DNA from: Ga0077555 sp963746315
Lineage (GTDB): Bacteria; Pseudomonadota; Alphaproteobacteria; Rhizobiales; Hyphomicrobiaceae
DNA length: 64,000 nucleotides
Assembly (NCBI GenBank): GCA_963746315.1
Contig: CAVVAR010000012.1
Coordinates: 1,240,001 to 1,304,000, forward strand
Direction of reading: 5' to 3'
The position numbers were made by a program, and so were the translations under genes. The notes under the pieces are model-generated. The model searched no databases, was not told the DNA's origin, and was given only the letters and a program-made list of their open reading frames with translations. Of this stretch, positions 8,816-16,860 are shown one piece after another. Each line of letters opens with the position of its first letter. Position 1 is the stretch's first letter.

Positions 8816-9538
8816 TCAGGCGAGGACGACGCGGATGCGCCTGTTGATCTTGCCCTTCTTCTCGATCTTGGAGACGGCAACGGCACCGATCTCGCCGGTT
8901 GTGCGCACGTGTGTCCCCCCGCAGGGCTGCATGTCGATGGCGCCCTCGGTGCCGATCAGGACGAGGCGTACGCGGCCCGAGCCCATCGGCGGCTTGACCG
9001 ACATGGTGCGCACGAGGCCGGGGTTGGCTTCCAGCTCCGCATCCGTGATCCAGCGCTCGGTGACCGGGTGGTCCGCGGCGACGAGCGCCTGCAACTCGGC
9101 CGTCAGCTTGTCCTTGTCGACGGCGGATGCGTCCTCGATGTCGAAATCGAGACGGCCTTCGCCGGCGCCGATCTGGCCGCCGGTGACGGGAAACTTCACG
9201 AGGCTGCACAACAGGTGAAGCGCTGTATGCATGCGCATGTGGCGGTGACGCAGATCCCAGTCGAGGATGACGGTCACCTTCTCGCCGGTCGCCGGTCGCG
9301 GCGCACCTTCGGCCGCGACATGTACGATGCGCGACTTGTCGGTGTTGTCGTAGACGGTGGTCGCAATCGGGCATTCGCCGCCGGCGAATCGAATGAGGCC
9401 ACGGTCGCCGGGCTGACCGCCGCCCGCGGCATAGAAGGGCGTTCGGTCGAGCACGATACCACCGCGCTCGTTGACGTCGAGAACCGTCGCTTCGCAGTCA
9501 TGGAGGTAGGCGTCTGTCCGGTAGAGCTGCTCGGTCAT
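8816..9538 (-). CDS. alanyl-tRNA editing protein, AlaX-type
   Basis: A 240-residue free-standing homologue of the AlaRS editing domain, which hydrolyses mischarged Ser- or Gly-tRNA(Ala). Zinc ligands are present: HxxxH at residues 104-108 (MHTALHLL) and CGGTH about residue 208. The N-terminal region FYAAGGGQPGDRG is the OB/beta-barrel segment of the longer AlaX-M class. There is no catalytic AlaRS domain. It lies four bases after cysK and 37 bases before sseA, so all three are probably one transcript. Why an editing factor is bound to cysteine genes is not evident. Confidence 0.92.
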   Translation of the reverse strand: MTEQLYRTDAYLHDCEATVLDVNERGGIVLDRTPFYAAGGGQPGDRGLIRFAGGECPIATTVYDNTDKSRIVHVAAEGAPRPATGEKVTVILDWDLRHRHMRMHTALHLLCSLVKFPVTGGQIGAGEGRLDFDIEDASAVDKDKLTAELQALVAADHPVTERWITDAELEANPGLVRTMSVKPPMGSGRVRLVLIGTEGAIDMQPCGGTHVRTTGEIGAVAVSKIEKKGKINRRIRVVLA

Positions 9539-9542
9539 GCGA

Positions 9543-10592
9543 TCACGCCTTGTCCGGATCGACGAGGACGCTCGGCGGAACGGCGCGCTTCTCCGCGAGC
9601 CAACCAGGTACGGGCAGACCCTTGCCGCGGAGGAAATCCGGATTGTAGAGCTTCGACTGGTAGCGCGTGCCGTAGTCGCACAGGATCGTCACGATGGTAT
9701 GGCCGGGGCCGAGGTCCTTCGCCAGCCGAATGGCGCCGGCCACGTTCACGCCCGACGACGAGCCGAGGCAGAGCCCTTCCTCCGCGAGCAGCTGGAACAC
9801 GATTTCCACCGCTTCCGCGTCGGGAACGAGGTAGGCCTTGTCGACGCTGAGGCCTTCGAGATTTGCCGTGATCCGGCCCTGACCGATGCCCTCGCTGATG
9901 GACGACCCTTCAGACTTGAGCTCGCCCGACGTGTAGTAGGAATAAAGCGCCGCTCCCGGTGGATCGGCGAGCGCGATCTTGACGTCGGCACGCTTGGACC
10001 TGAGCCCCATGGCGACGCCCGCCAGCGTGCCGCCCGAGCCCACCGCCGAGACGAAACCGTCGACCTTGCCGTCCGTGTCCTCCCAGATCTCTGGCGCGGT
10101 CGTCGCGATGTGTGCCGCGCGGTTGGCCACGTTGTCGAACTGATTGGCCCAGATGGCGCCGTTCGGCTCTGTCTTGGCCAGGGCTTCGGCGAGACGGGCC
10201 GAATACTTCACGTAGTTGTTCGGGTTCTTGTAGGGAACCGCCGGCACCTCGACCAACTCGGCACCGAGCAGGCGCAGCGTGTCCTTCTTCTCCTGCGACT
10301 GCGTCTCGGGGATCACGATCACGGTTTTGAACCCGAGCGCGTTGCCCACAACGGCGAGGCCAATGCCTGTGTTGCCGGCCGTGCCCTCGACGATCGTGCC
10401 GCCCGGCTTCAGCGTGCCGCGCTTCACGGCGTCCTCGATGATGTAGAGCGCCGCGCGGTCCTTCACGGAGCCGCCGGGATTCATGAACTCGGCCTTGCCG
10501 AGGATCGTGCAGCCGGTTTCCTCTGAGGCCCGCATCAGCTTGATAAGCGGCGTCCTGCCGACGGCATCGGCGACGCCATTGCGAATGGTCAC
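9543..10592 (-). CDS. cysK: cysteine synthase (O-acetylserine sulfhydrylase family)
   Basis: A 349-residue fold-type II PLP enzyme making cysteine from O-acetylserine and sulfide. The PLP lysine is Lys44 in NPGGSVKDRAA. The substrate loop EGTAGNTGIG (the TSGNTG equivalent, here TAGNT) and the phosphate-binding loop GSGGTLAG are visible. At 349 residues it is longer than E. coli CysK (about 320) and has an extra C-terminal segment (LRGKGLPVPGWL). The TAGNT variant is common in an alphaproteobacterial branch also labelled cysteine synthase A; a cystathionine-beta-synthase-like activity is possible. First gene of the cysK-alaX-sseA operon. Confidence 0.9.
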   Translation of the reverse strand: MTIRNGVADAVGRTPLIKLMRASEETGCTILGKAEFMNPGGSVKDRAALYIIEDAVKRGTLKPGGTIVEGTAGNTGIGLAVVGNALGFKTVIVIPETQSQEKKDTLRLLGAELVEVPAVPYKNPNNYVKYSARLAEALAKTEPNGAIWANQFDNVANRAAHIATTAPEIWEDTDGKVDGFVSAVGSGGTLAGVAMGLRSKRADVKIALADPPGAALYSYYTSGELKSEGSSISEGIGQGRITANLEGLSVDKAYLVPDAEAVEIVFQLLAEEGLCLGSSSGVNVAGAIRLAKDLGPGHTIVTILCDYGTRYQSKLYNPDFLRGKGLPVPGWLAEKRAVPPSVLVDPDKA

Positions 10593-10702
10593 GTTCGGGC
10601 TCCTTGTGCTCGATGCGCGATTGTGCCCGAGAACCTAGCAGGCTCTGCCGGGCTCGCAATCGGGAAGGCAACTGAGTTGGCCGTGAGCCAAATTGGCCCG
10701 GC

Positions 10703-11317
10703 TCACCTTATCGGCGAGAAGGGAGCCGGCAGCATCAGCCAGGCGTCCTGGGTGAGCGTCGGCACCGGGGGCGGCGGCGGCCAGATGCCTTTTTCCTGCA
10801 TGGTCTTCCTCACCTCCATGCGCTGATCGAGGCTCTTGTAGGCCCAGATGTGCACCCACTGGTTGAGGCCACCGATGTCACTCGTGAAAACGCCAATCAG
10901 CGGCGACAGCTCGAGGCGCGGTGCCAAGTGCTTTTCCCACTTGGCCGCCATCTCGGGCACACCCCCGGCTCGGAGCACGTAGCGGCGCATCTCGAAGTAG
11001 GGCCCGTGGCTGGACGGCTCGAGCAGCGGCGAGAACGGCAGCGGCTCCAGGATCTCCGACTTCATGTCGGTGATGAGCTCGGCGACCTTCGGCGGCCAGA
11101 CGCCGGTCTTCACGGCCTCGGCCCGGACCCGTGCCCGCTCGTTCGTGTCCTTGTACGCCCAGACGTGGATCACCTGGTTGAGCGGCCCGAATTCCGTCAC
11201 CCAGCACGCAGCCAGCGGCGACAGCTCCAGCCGTTTCGGCAGCGCCTCTCCGAACCGCTTCAGGAACTCCTGCATGGTGCGGACATGCAGCGTATAGGTG
11301 CGGAACTCGTAGATCAT
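10703..11317 (-). CDS. NIPSNAP-family protein with two tandem domains
   Basis: A 204-residue cytoplasmic protein made of two ferredoxin-like NIPSNAP units. The first starts IYEFRTYTLHVRTMQEF and contains VIHVWAYKDTNERARVR; the second starts FEMRRYVLRAGGVPEM and contains WVHIWAYKSLDQRMEVR. Both end in a short ...WPP segment, so an internal duplication is clear. The biochemical role of bacterial NIPSNAP proteins is not established; some neighbours elsewhere are monooxygenases. It is divergent from the flavin-reductase-like gene at 11460. Confidence 0.85.
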   Translation of the reverse strand: MIYEFRTYTLHVRTMQEFLKRFGEALPKRLELSPLAACWVTEFGPLNQVIHVWAYKDTNERARVRAEAVKTGVWPPKVAELITDMKSEILEPLPFSPLLEPSSHGPYFEMRRYVLRAGGVPEMAAKWEKHLAPRLELSPLIGVFTSDIGGLNQWVHIWAYKSLDQRMEVRKTMQEKGIWPPPPPVPTLTQDAWLMLPAPFSPIR

Positions 11318-11459
11318 CGACGGTCTCCATTCAGTTGCTTCGACGGTCGTCTTTGGTCGCTACCATGCGAGAGCTTCGACGACTGCGGCTTTGCGCAATC
11401 TGTCGGGGCAACTGTATGGTGGCGTCGACCTGGCGCCAGCGACCCTAGGAGATCGCCCT

Positions 11460-12128
11460 GTGTTCTACGACACCCACGAGAACAAGCACGGCCTGAAGCA
11501 CGACCCGTTCAAGGCGCTGATGGTGCCACGCCCGATCGGATGGATCTCCTCGATCAGCGCCTCCGGCGTCGCCAATATCGCGCCTTACAGCTTCTTCAAC
11601 GCGATGGGCGAGCGGCCGACCTACGTCGCGTTCGGCTCGGCGGGCATGAAGGACAGCCTCAAGAACATCCTCGAGACCAAGGAGTTCGTCTGCTCGCTGG
11701 CGACGTGGGATCTGCGCTACGAGATGAACGCGACCTCGGCCTCGGTGCCTTACGGCGTGGATGAATTTCCGCTGGCCGGCCTGACTGCGGTCAAAGGCAA
11801 CCTCGTTCAGCCGCCGCGGGTCAAGGAGAGCCCGGCAGCGTTCGAGTGCAAGCTCTGGCAGACCATCGAACTCCCGGGCCGTCCGGGCAAGCCCTCCAGC
11901 CACACCATGGTGATCGGCGAGGTGGTCGGCATCCACATCGACGACCGGTTCATCAAGGATGGCCTCGTCGACACGGGCGCTATGCGGCCCATCGCGCGCC
12001 TCGGCTACATGGAGTACGGCGTGCTCACGCCTGAGAACGTGTTCTCGATCAACCGGCCCGAGGTCGACGAGAGCGGCAAGGTGGTCAACCTGCGCCCTGA
12101 GGGCGAGTTCACAGGGCAGTACCGATAG
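11460..12128 (+). CDS. flavin reductase-like, FMN-binding split-barrel protein
   Basis: A 222-residue protein of the flavin-reductase-like family (FMN-binding split barrel). The fold's signature runs through ALMVPRPIGWISSISASG, NIAPYSFFNAMGERP and KDSLKNILETKEFVCSLA. I choose the GTG at 11460 because AGGAG lies eight bases upstream (11447-11451); a longer ATG frame from 11391 lacks a site. Members reduce or bind FMN and often serve oxygenases, but no oxygenase gene is adjacent. It is divergent from the NIPSNAP gene, about 140 bases apart. Confidence 0.88.
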   Translation: MFYDTHENKHGLKHDPFKALMVPRPIGWISSISASGVANIAPYSFFNAMGERPTYVAFGSAGMKDSLKNILETKEFVCSLATWDLRYEMNATSASVPYGVDEFPLAGLTAVKGNLVQPPRVKESPAAFECKLWQTIELPGRPGKPSSHTMVIGEVVGIHIDDRFIKDGLVDTGAMRPIARLGYMEYGVLTPENVFSINRPEVDESGKVVNLRPEGEFTGQYR

Positions 12129-12142
12129 GGGATCGCCCTCTC

Positions 12143-12165
12143 GTCCCGGGGCTTGTCCCCGGGAC
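12143..12165. repeat. GC-rich palindrome of REP/terminator type
   Basis: Perfect 9-base stem GTCCCGGGG/CCCCGGGAC with loop CTTGT, 15 bases after the flavin-reductase-like stop and between two convergent genes. The core CCCGGGGCTTGTCCCCGGG resembles short palindromes scattered between genes in many Rhizobiales. It may end transcripts from both sides. Confidence 0.5.
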
Positions 12166-12260
12166 CCTTCGGGCCGCTCTCAAGGCACCGCCGAGAAGCA
12201 CCGGACTAGTCCTCTCACTGGCCTTGACGTGCCACAGCCAACGATCCTGCGCAGAAGCCC

Positions 12261-12923
12261 TCAGAGTTTCTCGATCGTGGCCTCGTCGGCGACCTCGCCG
12301 GCACCCGCGGCGAACGCCTGCTGCAGGAACGGCACAATCTCGTCCGCCGTCGCCACCATCGACACGCGCACCTCGAGACCCGGGCGGATGAAGGCCTCCT
12401 CGCGCATGTGATCGAGCAGACCTTTCAGCGGAGCCCAGAAGTTCTCGACGTTGACGATCACGACTGGCTTGTCGTGACGGCCGAGCTGCGCCCACGTCAT
12501 CTGCTCGACCAGCTCCTCCAGCGTTCCAATGCCGCCCGGCAACGCCACGAAGGCGTCGGAGCGCTCGAACATCAGGCGTTTGCGCTCGTGCATGTCGGAC
12601 GTCACGATCAGCTCGTTGACATCCTTCAGCATGCGCTCTTTCTCGCTGAGGAACGCGGGGATGATGCCGGTGACGTAGCCGCCGCTATCGAGTACGGAGC
12701 GCGCGACCTCGCCCATCAGGCCGAGGCTGCCGCCGCCGTAGACCAAACCAAGGCCCGCCGATGCAAGCGCCGCACCGAATGTGCGAGTAGCGGCGACGTA
12801 GGCCGGATTGCGGCCGGGACCGGAGCCGCAAAAGACGCAGACGTTGCGCAGCGGTCTGGCAGCGGCAGCGGGCTCTGCCTGGATGGGGGACTTGTGACGG
12901 GTTTTAACGCGTTGTTTTTGCAT
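12261..12923 (-). CDS. LOG-family protein (cytokinin riboside phosphoribohydrolase-like, TIGR00730)
   Basis: A Rossmann-fold nucleoside-monophosphate hydrolase family member. The family motifs are present: VCVFCGSGPG near the N-terminus, YGGGSLGLMG, and PGGIGTLEEL, where Arg and Glu of the MHERK and PGGxGTxxE boxes form the active site. I place the start at 12923 (220 residues); the site upstream is A-rich with no good ribosome site, and an ATG at 12998 is also open. The enzyme releases a base from a nucleotide, AMP or cytokinin-type; the true bacterial substrate is unknown. It stands alone. Confidence 0.88.
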   Translation of the reverse strand: MQKQRVKTRHKSPIQAEPAAAARPLRNVCVFCGSGPGRNPAYVAATRTFGAALASAGLGLVYGGGSLGLMGEVARSVLDSGGYVTGIIPAFLSEKERMLKDVNELIVTSDMHERKRLMFERSDAFVALPGGIGTLEELVEQMTWAQLGRHDKPVVIVNVENFWAPLKGLLDHMREEAFIRPGLEVRVSMVATADEIVPFLQQAFAAGAGEVADEATIEKL

Positions 12924-13380
12924 TTTTTTGTTCGTACCCAGGATGGTTGTGCTTCGGAATCGAAATCGGCGCGGTCGATGAATATTCGCGACCGCCATTG
13001 CCGTTTCATGTCGGAGCAGGGGCTCGAGGCACGCCGCTCGCCGTGAAACGACAGGATAGCACGACGGAAGCCGGAAAATGAGGCAGTGCGGGGCCCCGTT
13101 GCACGTCAGAGCGTGTCTAAGCAGCAACGGCGGCCGCTGGTTCCACCATCACGATGCGTACCGCCGAGAGTTCACCATATTCTACGCTCATCGCTGGGTG
13201 TGATCTCAAAACGAAGGAGCGGGCCGCGCATCAACCACAGGGAGGCTCGGTTCGCGCCTGTGTCGGGGGTCTCGGCTACAATGACGGGTACGCCGGCCGT
13301 TACGGGCTTAGGTCAGCCACGGCGCACGCCTGAGCCCGCCAGAAAGGATGGGGGGCGGGATACGAGCGAGGGAAACGAGC
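12924..13380. other. 457-base divergent intergenic region
   Basis: Lies between the LOG-family gene (leftward) and the LysM gene (rightward). It begins with T-rich stretches (12906-12935) that would suit a leftward promoter. No convincing gene, tRNA or strong palindrome is seen. Confidence 0.5.
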
Positions 13381-15315
13381 ATGAGCAGGGTGATGTCGGT
13401 TCGATCGCCCCGGGTGCGAGCGCTATGCCTGACCTTGGTGCTGGGCGCGACGCTTGGAGTACCGCATGCGCTGGCCCAGAGTACGTCCTCCGCTACCGAA
13501 GGTGAGGGGGAGCCGAGCGTGCGATCGCGTGCCGAGGAGCTCGCCCGGGATGCGAGCAAGGCCTTCGACCGGTTTCTTCAGGGGGATGATCCGCGCAAGA
13601 TCGAGCCAGAGCCTGCCCCCGCCACCGCTGACAGCCAGCCTCGGAGCCGCCCTGTCATCGAGAGCGCCAGCGATTGGCTCGCCAGGGTGCAGCGCGATTA
13701 TCGCGCCGTGATCGACCGGCTGTCCGAGCCGACGGTGCCCAATCCGGTTGTCGATGCGGCCGAGCGTCAGGCCGTCCAGCGTGCGCCGCTGTGGGACCGC
13801 CGGGACGAGGTCCAGCGCCAGACGAAGCCCATCGTGATTGGCGAGGGTGACACGGCACCCTTGATCGGCGAGGCGCGAGAGCTGCTCGACAGGGCTCGCC
13901 GCGAGACCCAGTCGGGCGTCATGGCGCCGCTCTCCGAGGCAGCACCGATCGCGGCGCCAGACGGAAAAACCGATAAGGATGTCCCCCGAGCAGCAAGCGG
14001 AGAGCCGAAGCCAACCGGTCCCGCCACCGTAGATATACAACCGCCGCCGGCCCGGGTGCCGCCTGCTGAGCTCGCCGGCAACGCGAGCGCATCTGAGCCC
14101 CAGTCTCGTGTCGATGAGGAAGGCGGTCTCGGTTGGCTCAACCGCGGCTATCGCGCCTTCCAGCGCGAGGTGGTCGGCAAGCTGGCGACCGTACCTGACG
14201 GGGCGGATGCGCCGCCGGCTCGCGAAGTGACGACCCCCACTGCGAAGCCCTCGCCAAAGCTCGCCGCGCCTCGTGCCGAGACTGCTGAGCGAGTTGCAGC
14301 CGATCCCGGCGGGGTGGCAGCGGACGCAGCGGCACCAGACAGCACCGGCGCGCGAACGGTCGCGAAAGACGAGGCAGGTGGGCCCGAGGACCTAAGTCGG
14401 ATCGAGGACGCGCGACGCGCAGCGGTGCTTCGGAAAGCCGAGGCCGCGAAGCTTGCCGAGGCCAAGTCCATCGAAGCGGCCCGAAAGGCCGAGGCGGTTC
14501 GCGAGGCCGAGGCCCGCAAGGCTGCCGAGGCCGCGAAGCTTGCCGAGGCCAAGTCCATCGAAGCGGCCCGAAAGGCCGAGGCGGTCCGCGAGGCCGAGAC
14601 CCGCAAGGCTGCCGAGGCCGCGAAGCTTGCCGAGGCCAAGGCCATCGAAGATGCTCGAAAGGCCGAGGCGGTCCGCGAGGCCGAGGCCGCCAAGCTTGCC
14701 GAGGCCGCCAAGTTGGCGGCGGCCCGTGCCGCGGAAATGGCAAGGCTTGCCGAGCGACGCCGCGCAGCCGAGCAGCAGGCGACCGAGGATGCGCGACGGG
14801 CGAAAGAGGCGGCTGACCGCGCCGCTGCGGCGACGTCTGAGGCGGCCAAGCACACGACAGAGCGCGCCGTCGAGCCCAAGGTCCAGCGGCCGGCCGACCG
14901 AGCCACCGCGCGCGAGGCGGGACATGCTGCCGAAGCCTCGCGCCGAGCGGTCGGGGCGACGACGTATGTGGGCAAGCTTGCCCCGATCTCTCGTCCCCAG
15001 ATCGAGAATCCAGTGGTGGCACCGCCTCCCGTCCGGCCGGTCGGCCGTCCCAATCCGGTCATCGGAGCTGGATCAAAACGCGGCGCCGCGCGGTCACGCC
15101 GAGCGCTGATGGCTCCTGCGGTGGGATGCTCCACAGCCGGGCGTCCGATCAAGAGGCCGGGATGGTACGTCGTCGGCCGTGGCGACAGCCTCTGGAACAT
15201 CGCAGCGCAGCATTATGGCGATGGCAAGCGCTATCGGCGGATCCTTCGCGCCAACGGGCGGCGGTTTCGTGATCCCGACGCGATCGAGCGGTGCCAACGC
15301 GTCTATTTGCCTTGA
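13381..15315 (+). CDS. secreted LysM-domain protein with Ala/Glu/Lys coiled-coil repeats
   Basis: A 644-residue exported protein. A signal peptide (hydrophobic LCLTLVLGATLGV, cleavage after HALA near residue 35) supports the ATG at 13381, preceded by GAGGG. The middle is low-complexity: Pro/Ala-rich linkers, then residues about 340-540 almost wholly Ala, Glu, Lys and Arg, with three 29-residue tandem repeats predicted as a long coiled coil, similar in composition to TolA. A C-terminal LysM domain (WYVVGRGDSLWNIAAQHYGDG to VYLP, residues about 597-644) should bind peptidoglycan. Inference: a periplasm-spanning structural protein anchored on the wall. No transmembrane helix other than the signal is seen. 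Confidence 0.85.
   Translation: MSRVMSVRSPRVRALCLTLVLGATLGVPHALAQSTSSATEGEGEPSVRSRAEELARDASKAFDRFLQGDDPRKIEPEPAPATADSQPRSRPVIESASDWLARVQRDYRAVIDRLSEPTVPNPVVDAAERQAVQRAPLWDRRDEVQRQTKPIVIGEGDTAPLIGEARELLDRARRETQSGVMAPLSEAAPIAAPDGKTDKDVPRAASGEPKPTGPATVDIQPPPARVPPAELAGNASASEPQSRVDEEGGLGWLNRGYRAFQREVVGKLATVPDGADAPPAREVTTPTAKPSPKLAAPRAETAERVAADPGGVAADAAAPDSTGARTVAKDEAGGPEDLSRIEDARRAAVLRKAEAAKLAEAKSIEAARKAEAVREAEARKAAEAAKLAEAKSIEAARKAEAVREAETRKAAEAAKLAEAKAIEDARKAEAVREAEAAKLAEAAKLAAARAAEMARLAERRRAAEQQATEDARRAKEAADRAAAATSEAAKHTTERAVEPKVQRPADRATAREAGHAAEASRRAVGATTYVGKLAPISRPQIENPVVAPPPVRPVGRPNPVIGAGSKRGAARSRRALMAPAVGCSTAGRPIKRPGWYVVGRGDSLWNIAAQHYGDGKRYRRILRANGRRFRDPDAIERCQRVYLP
14440..14700 (+). repeat. 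three tandem 87-base repeats inside the LysM gene
   Basis: Units start at 14440, 14527 and 14614, each opening with GAGGCCGCGAAGCTTGCCGA. Units 1 and 2 are almost identical; unit 3 diverges after about 40 bases. The period of 87 bases equals 29 codons, so copy-number change keeps the frame. Coded repeat is Ala/Glu/Lys-rich and helical. Confidence 0.9.
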
Positions 15316-15353
15316 GGCCCCGTTTTGCGGACCCGAATTTCCTGCATAAAAAT

Positions 15354-15379
15354 GCCCCCCGGCCGTGAAGCCGGGGGGC
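15354..15379 (+). terminator. rho-independent-type terminator of the LysM gene
   Basis: Perfect 10-base stem (GCCCCCCGGC/GCCGGGGGGC) with a 6-base loop, 39 bases after the stop codon, preceded by AAAAAT and followed by TGCTGTTTG. Strong stem, modest T-run. Confidence 0.7.
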
Positions 15380-15463
15380 TGCTGTTTGAATATCTGGGTC
15401 TGCAGTAGAGGGTCCGGCATTTAGAGGACCGAAGGTGCCGGCAGTGAATATCCGGGTCGGCGC

Positions 15464-15592
15464 TTACCAGCCGTAGTAGGGCTTGCAGTAATCGGAGGTG
15501 GTGGTGTCGGCCTGGACCGGGGTGAAGGTAGAGGCCGAGGCGGCGCCGGTGAGGAGGCCGAGGGCGAGGACCGAGGCGAGGATCGTCTTCAT
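15464..15592 (-). CDS. 42-residue secreted peptide, copy 1
   Basis: Short leftward gene, stop TAA (complement at 15464-15466), ATG complement at 15590-15592, with GGAG ten bases before the ATG. The first 20 residues are a textbook signal peptide (MKTILASVLALGLLTGAASA), leaving a mature peptide of about 20 residues that ends DYCKPYYGW with one cysteine. The second copy just upstream is 40/42 identical (Val8/Ile and Phe23/Leu differ). The two are probably co-transcribed. I do not recognise the family. A single Cys and an aromatic tail suggest a dimeric or envelope-bound peptide, but this is only inference. Confidence 0.65.
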   Translation of the reverse strand: MKTILASVLALGLLTGAASASTFTPVQADTTTSDYCKPYYGW

Positions 15593-15611
15593 GGGGTGTC
15601 TCCGAGGTGTC

Positions 15612-15648
15612 GGGTGAGGGGGGGGGAGGTTTGGGGTTGGGGCGCGGG
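15612..15648 (+). other. G-quadruplex-capable run between the two peptide genes
   Basis: Five runs of three or more G lie within 37 bases (15612-14, 15618-26, 15633-36, 15639-42, 15646-48), satisfying the usual G3+N1-7 pattern on the + strand. In the leftward transcript of the peptide genes the region is C-rich and untranslated. Confidence 0.5.
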
Positions 15649-15654
15649 TCGCGC

Positions 15655-15783
15655 TTACCAGCCGTAGTAGGGCTTGCAGTAATCCGAGGTCGTGGTGTCG
15701 GCCTGGACCGGGGTCAGGGTTGAGGCCGAGGCGGCGCCGGTGAGGAGGCCGAGGGCGAGGATCGAGGCGAGGATCGTCTTCAT
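15655..15783 (-). CDS. 42-residue secreted peptide, copy 2
   Basis: The upstream copy of the tandem pair: same length, same signal peptide with Ile8, same DYCKPYYGW end, same TAA stop. The leader before the ATG (GGAGACACCCC) is shared with copy 1, so the duplication included the ribosome site. Synonymous differences (for example TCC/TCG and ACC/ACG near the end) outnumber the two amino-acid changes, which points to selection on the peptide. Function unknown. Confidence 0.65.
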   Translation of the reverse strand: MKTILASILALGLLTGAASASTLTPVQADTTTSDYCKPYYGW

Positions 15784-16094
15784 GGGGTGTCTCCGAAGGT
15801 CTCTCGTGTGTCAGGTCCGGTTGGGTCCGTGTGGTGTTCGGCCCGTCCGATGAGGTGAATATAAACATCGTTCACTCGTGCAGTCAAATCCGAAACGAGC
15901 CGTATCTATTCACGAGTGCGTGATTTTCACTCTGCAGGATGCCGCTGAGCGGTCAGTGGCTCGCAATCGGCCTCGATGCCCAACACGCGCAGCCGAATAA
16001 AGCGTGGCGCGATAGCGTTTCGGCCGAAACGTCGCGGCAAGTCGGCAAGACAGCGAGCAGCGAGGCTGATATGAGCCACGCTTCGGAGGCCCCG

Positions 16095-16355
16095 ATGAGC
16101 ATCGTGTTCCTGATCGCCGTTTACTTCATCGTCTGGTGGGTGGTTCTGTTCGCGGTGCTGCCCTTCGGCGTGCACACACAGGCGGAGGCAGGCGAAGTAG
16201 TTCCTGGCACGCCTGAAAGCGCGCCGGCCAATTTCCGCCTGGCCCGGGTTCTGATCATCACGACCATCGTGGCGGCCGTCGTATTCGCAGGCTTGTGGGC
16301 CGCAGTCGAATGGCGCCTTATCGATCTCAAAGGCATGGTCCAGCAGGCGCGATGA
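16095..16355 (+). CDS. DUF1467 family membrane protein
   Basis: An 86-residue inner-membrane protein with two transmembrane helices (residues about 2-24, SIVFLIAVYFIVWWVVLFAV, and about 50-70) joined by a loop with the conserved LPFGVHTQ..GEVVPGT motif. The start at 16095 has GGAGG five bases upstream; an ATG at 16071 is possible. In Rhizobiales this family commonly sits just before proS, as here. Its role is unknown. Confidence 0.85.
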   Translation: MSIVFLIAVYFIVWWVVLFAVLPFGVHTQAEAGEVVPGTPESAPANFRLARVLIITTIVAAVVFAGLWAAVEWRLIDLKGMVQQAR

Positions 16356-16384
16356 GCGTGCGCCGCTGCGCCTCGAAAAACAAT

Positions 16385-16412
16385 CGGGGCCCGGCCGCTT
16401 GGCCTAGCCCCG
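16385..16412 (+). terminator. possible terminator after the DUF1467 gene
   Basis: Stem CGGGGC/GCCCCG plus inner GGCC/GGCC with a small internal loop; preceded by AAAAACAAT, followed by TGAGCG without a T-run. 29 bases beyond the stop. Confidence 0.45.
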
Positions 16413-16860
16413 TGAGCGTCTCGCGCGGAACCTATGGTTCCTCGTTGTAGGCGTTGGCCGCCCTTCCCGTTGATCGGAAATCGCCGGCCGCAACAACAAT
16501 CGTGCGCTTCACTCCGATTGAACAATGAGGGCGTGGAGCGCGTGGTCTCCCCAGACCTGGGCTGCCGCCGACCATGTGGCCGAAGCGGACCCCTTTTCTG
16601 TGCAACGGGGCGAACGATAGCGCTGGCACATCGACTTGTCAGCACATTTCTGTGACACATTGACTTCAGCACTTGAAAAGTCGTTCGCCGATTTCACACG
16701 ACCTCGTGCCGGGCAAACCGGTCACAGCGTTGCCTCGGACAGGGGAAATGGCTATTAGCCGCGGGGCACGGCAAAGGTAAGCCAGCCAACGGCGGTGGGT
16801 GCCTGTGCCGTACCGCTGCCAATCTCGCGCCCTCACCCCCGATCAGGAGCGATCCCGCTC
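16413..16860 (+). other. intergenic region upstream of proS
   Basis: About 450 bases with no frame that looks coding. It should hold the proS promoter; I see no box clear enough to name. AT-richer around 16640-16690. Confidence 0.45.

Noticed and set aside
14440..14700. Tandem repeats as a possible CRISPR-like array
   Set aside because: The repeats are contiguous, have no unique spacers, keep the reading frame of a protein, and no cas genes are present.
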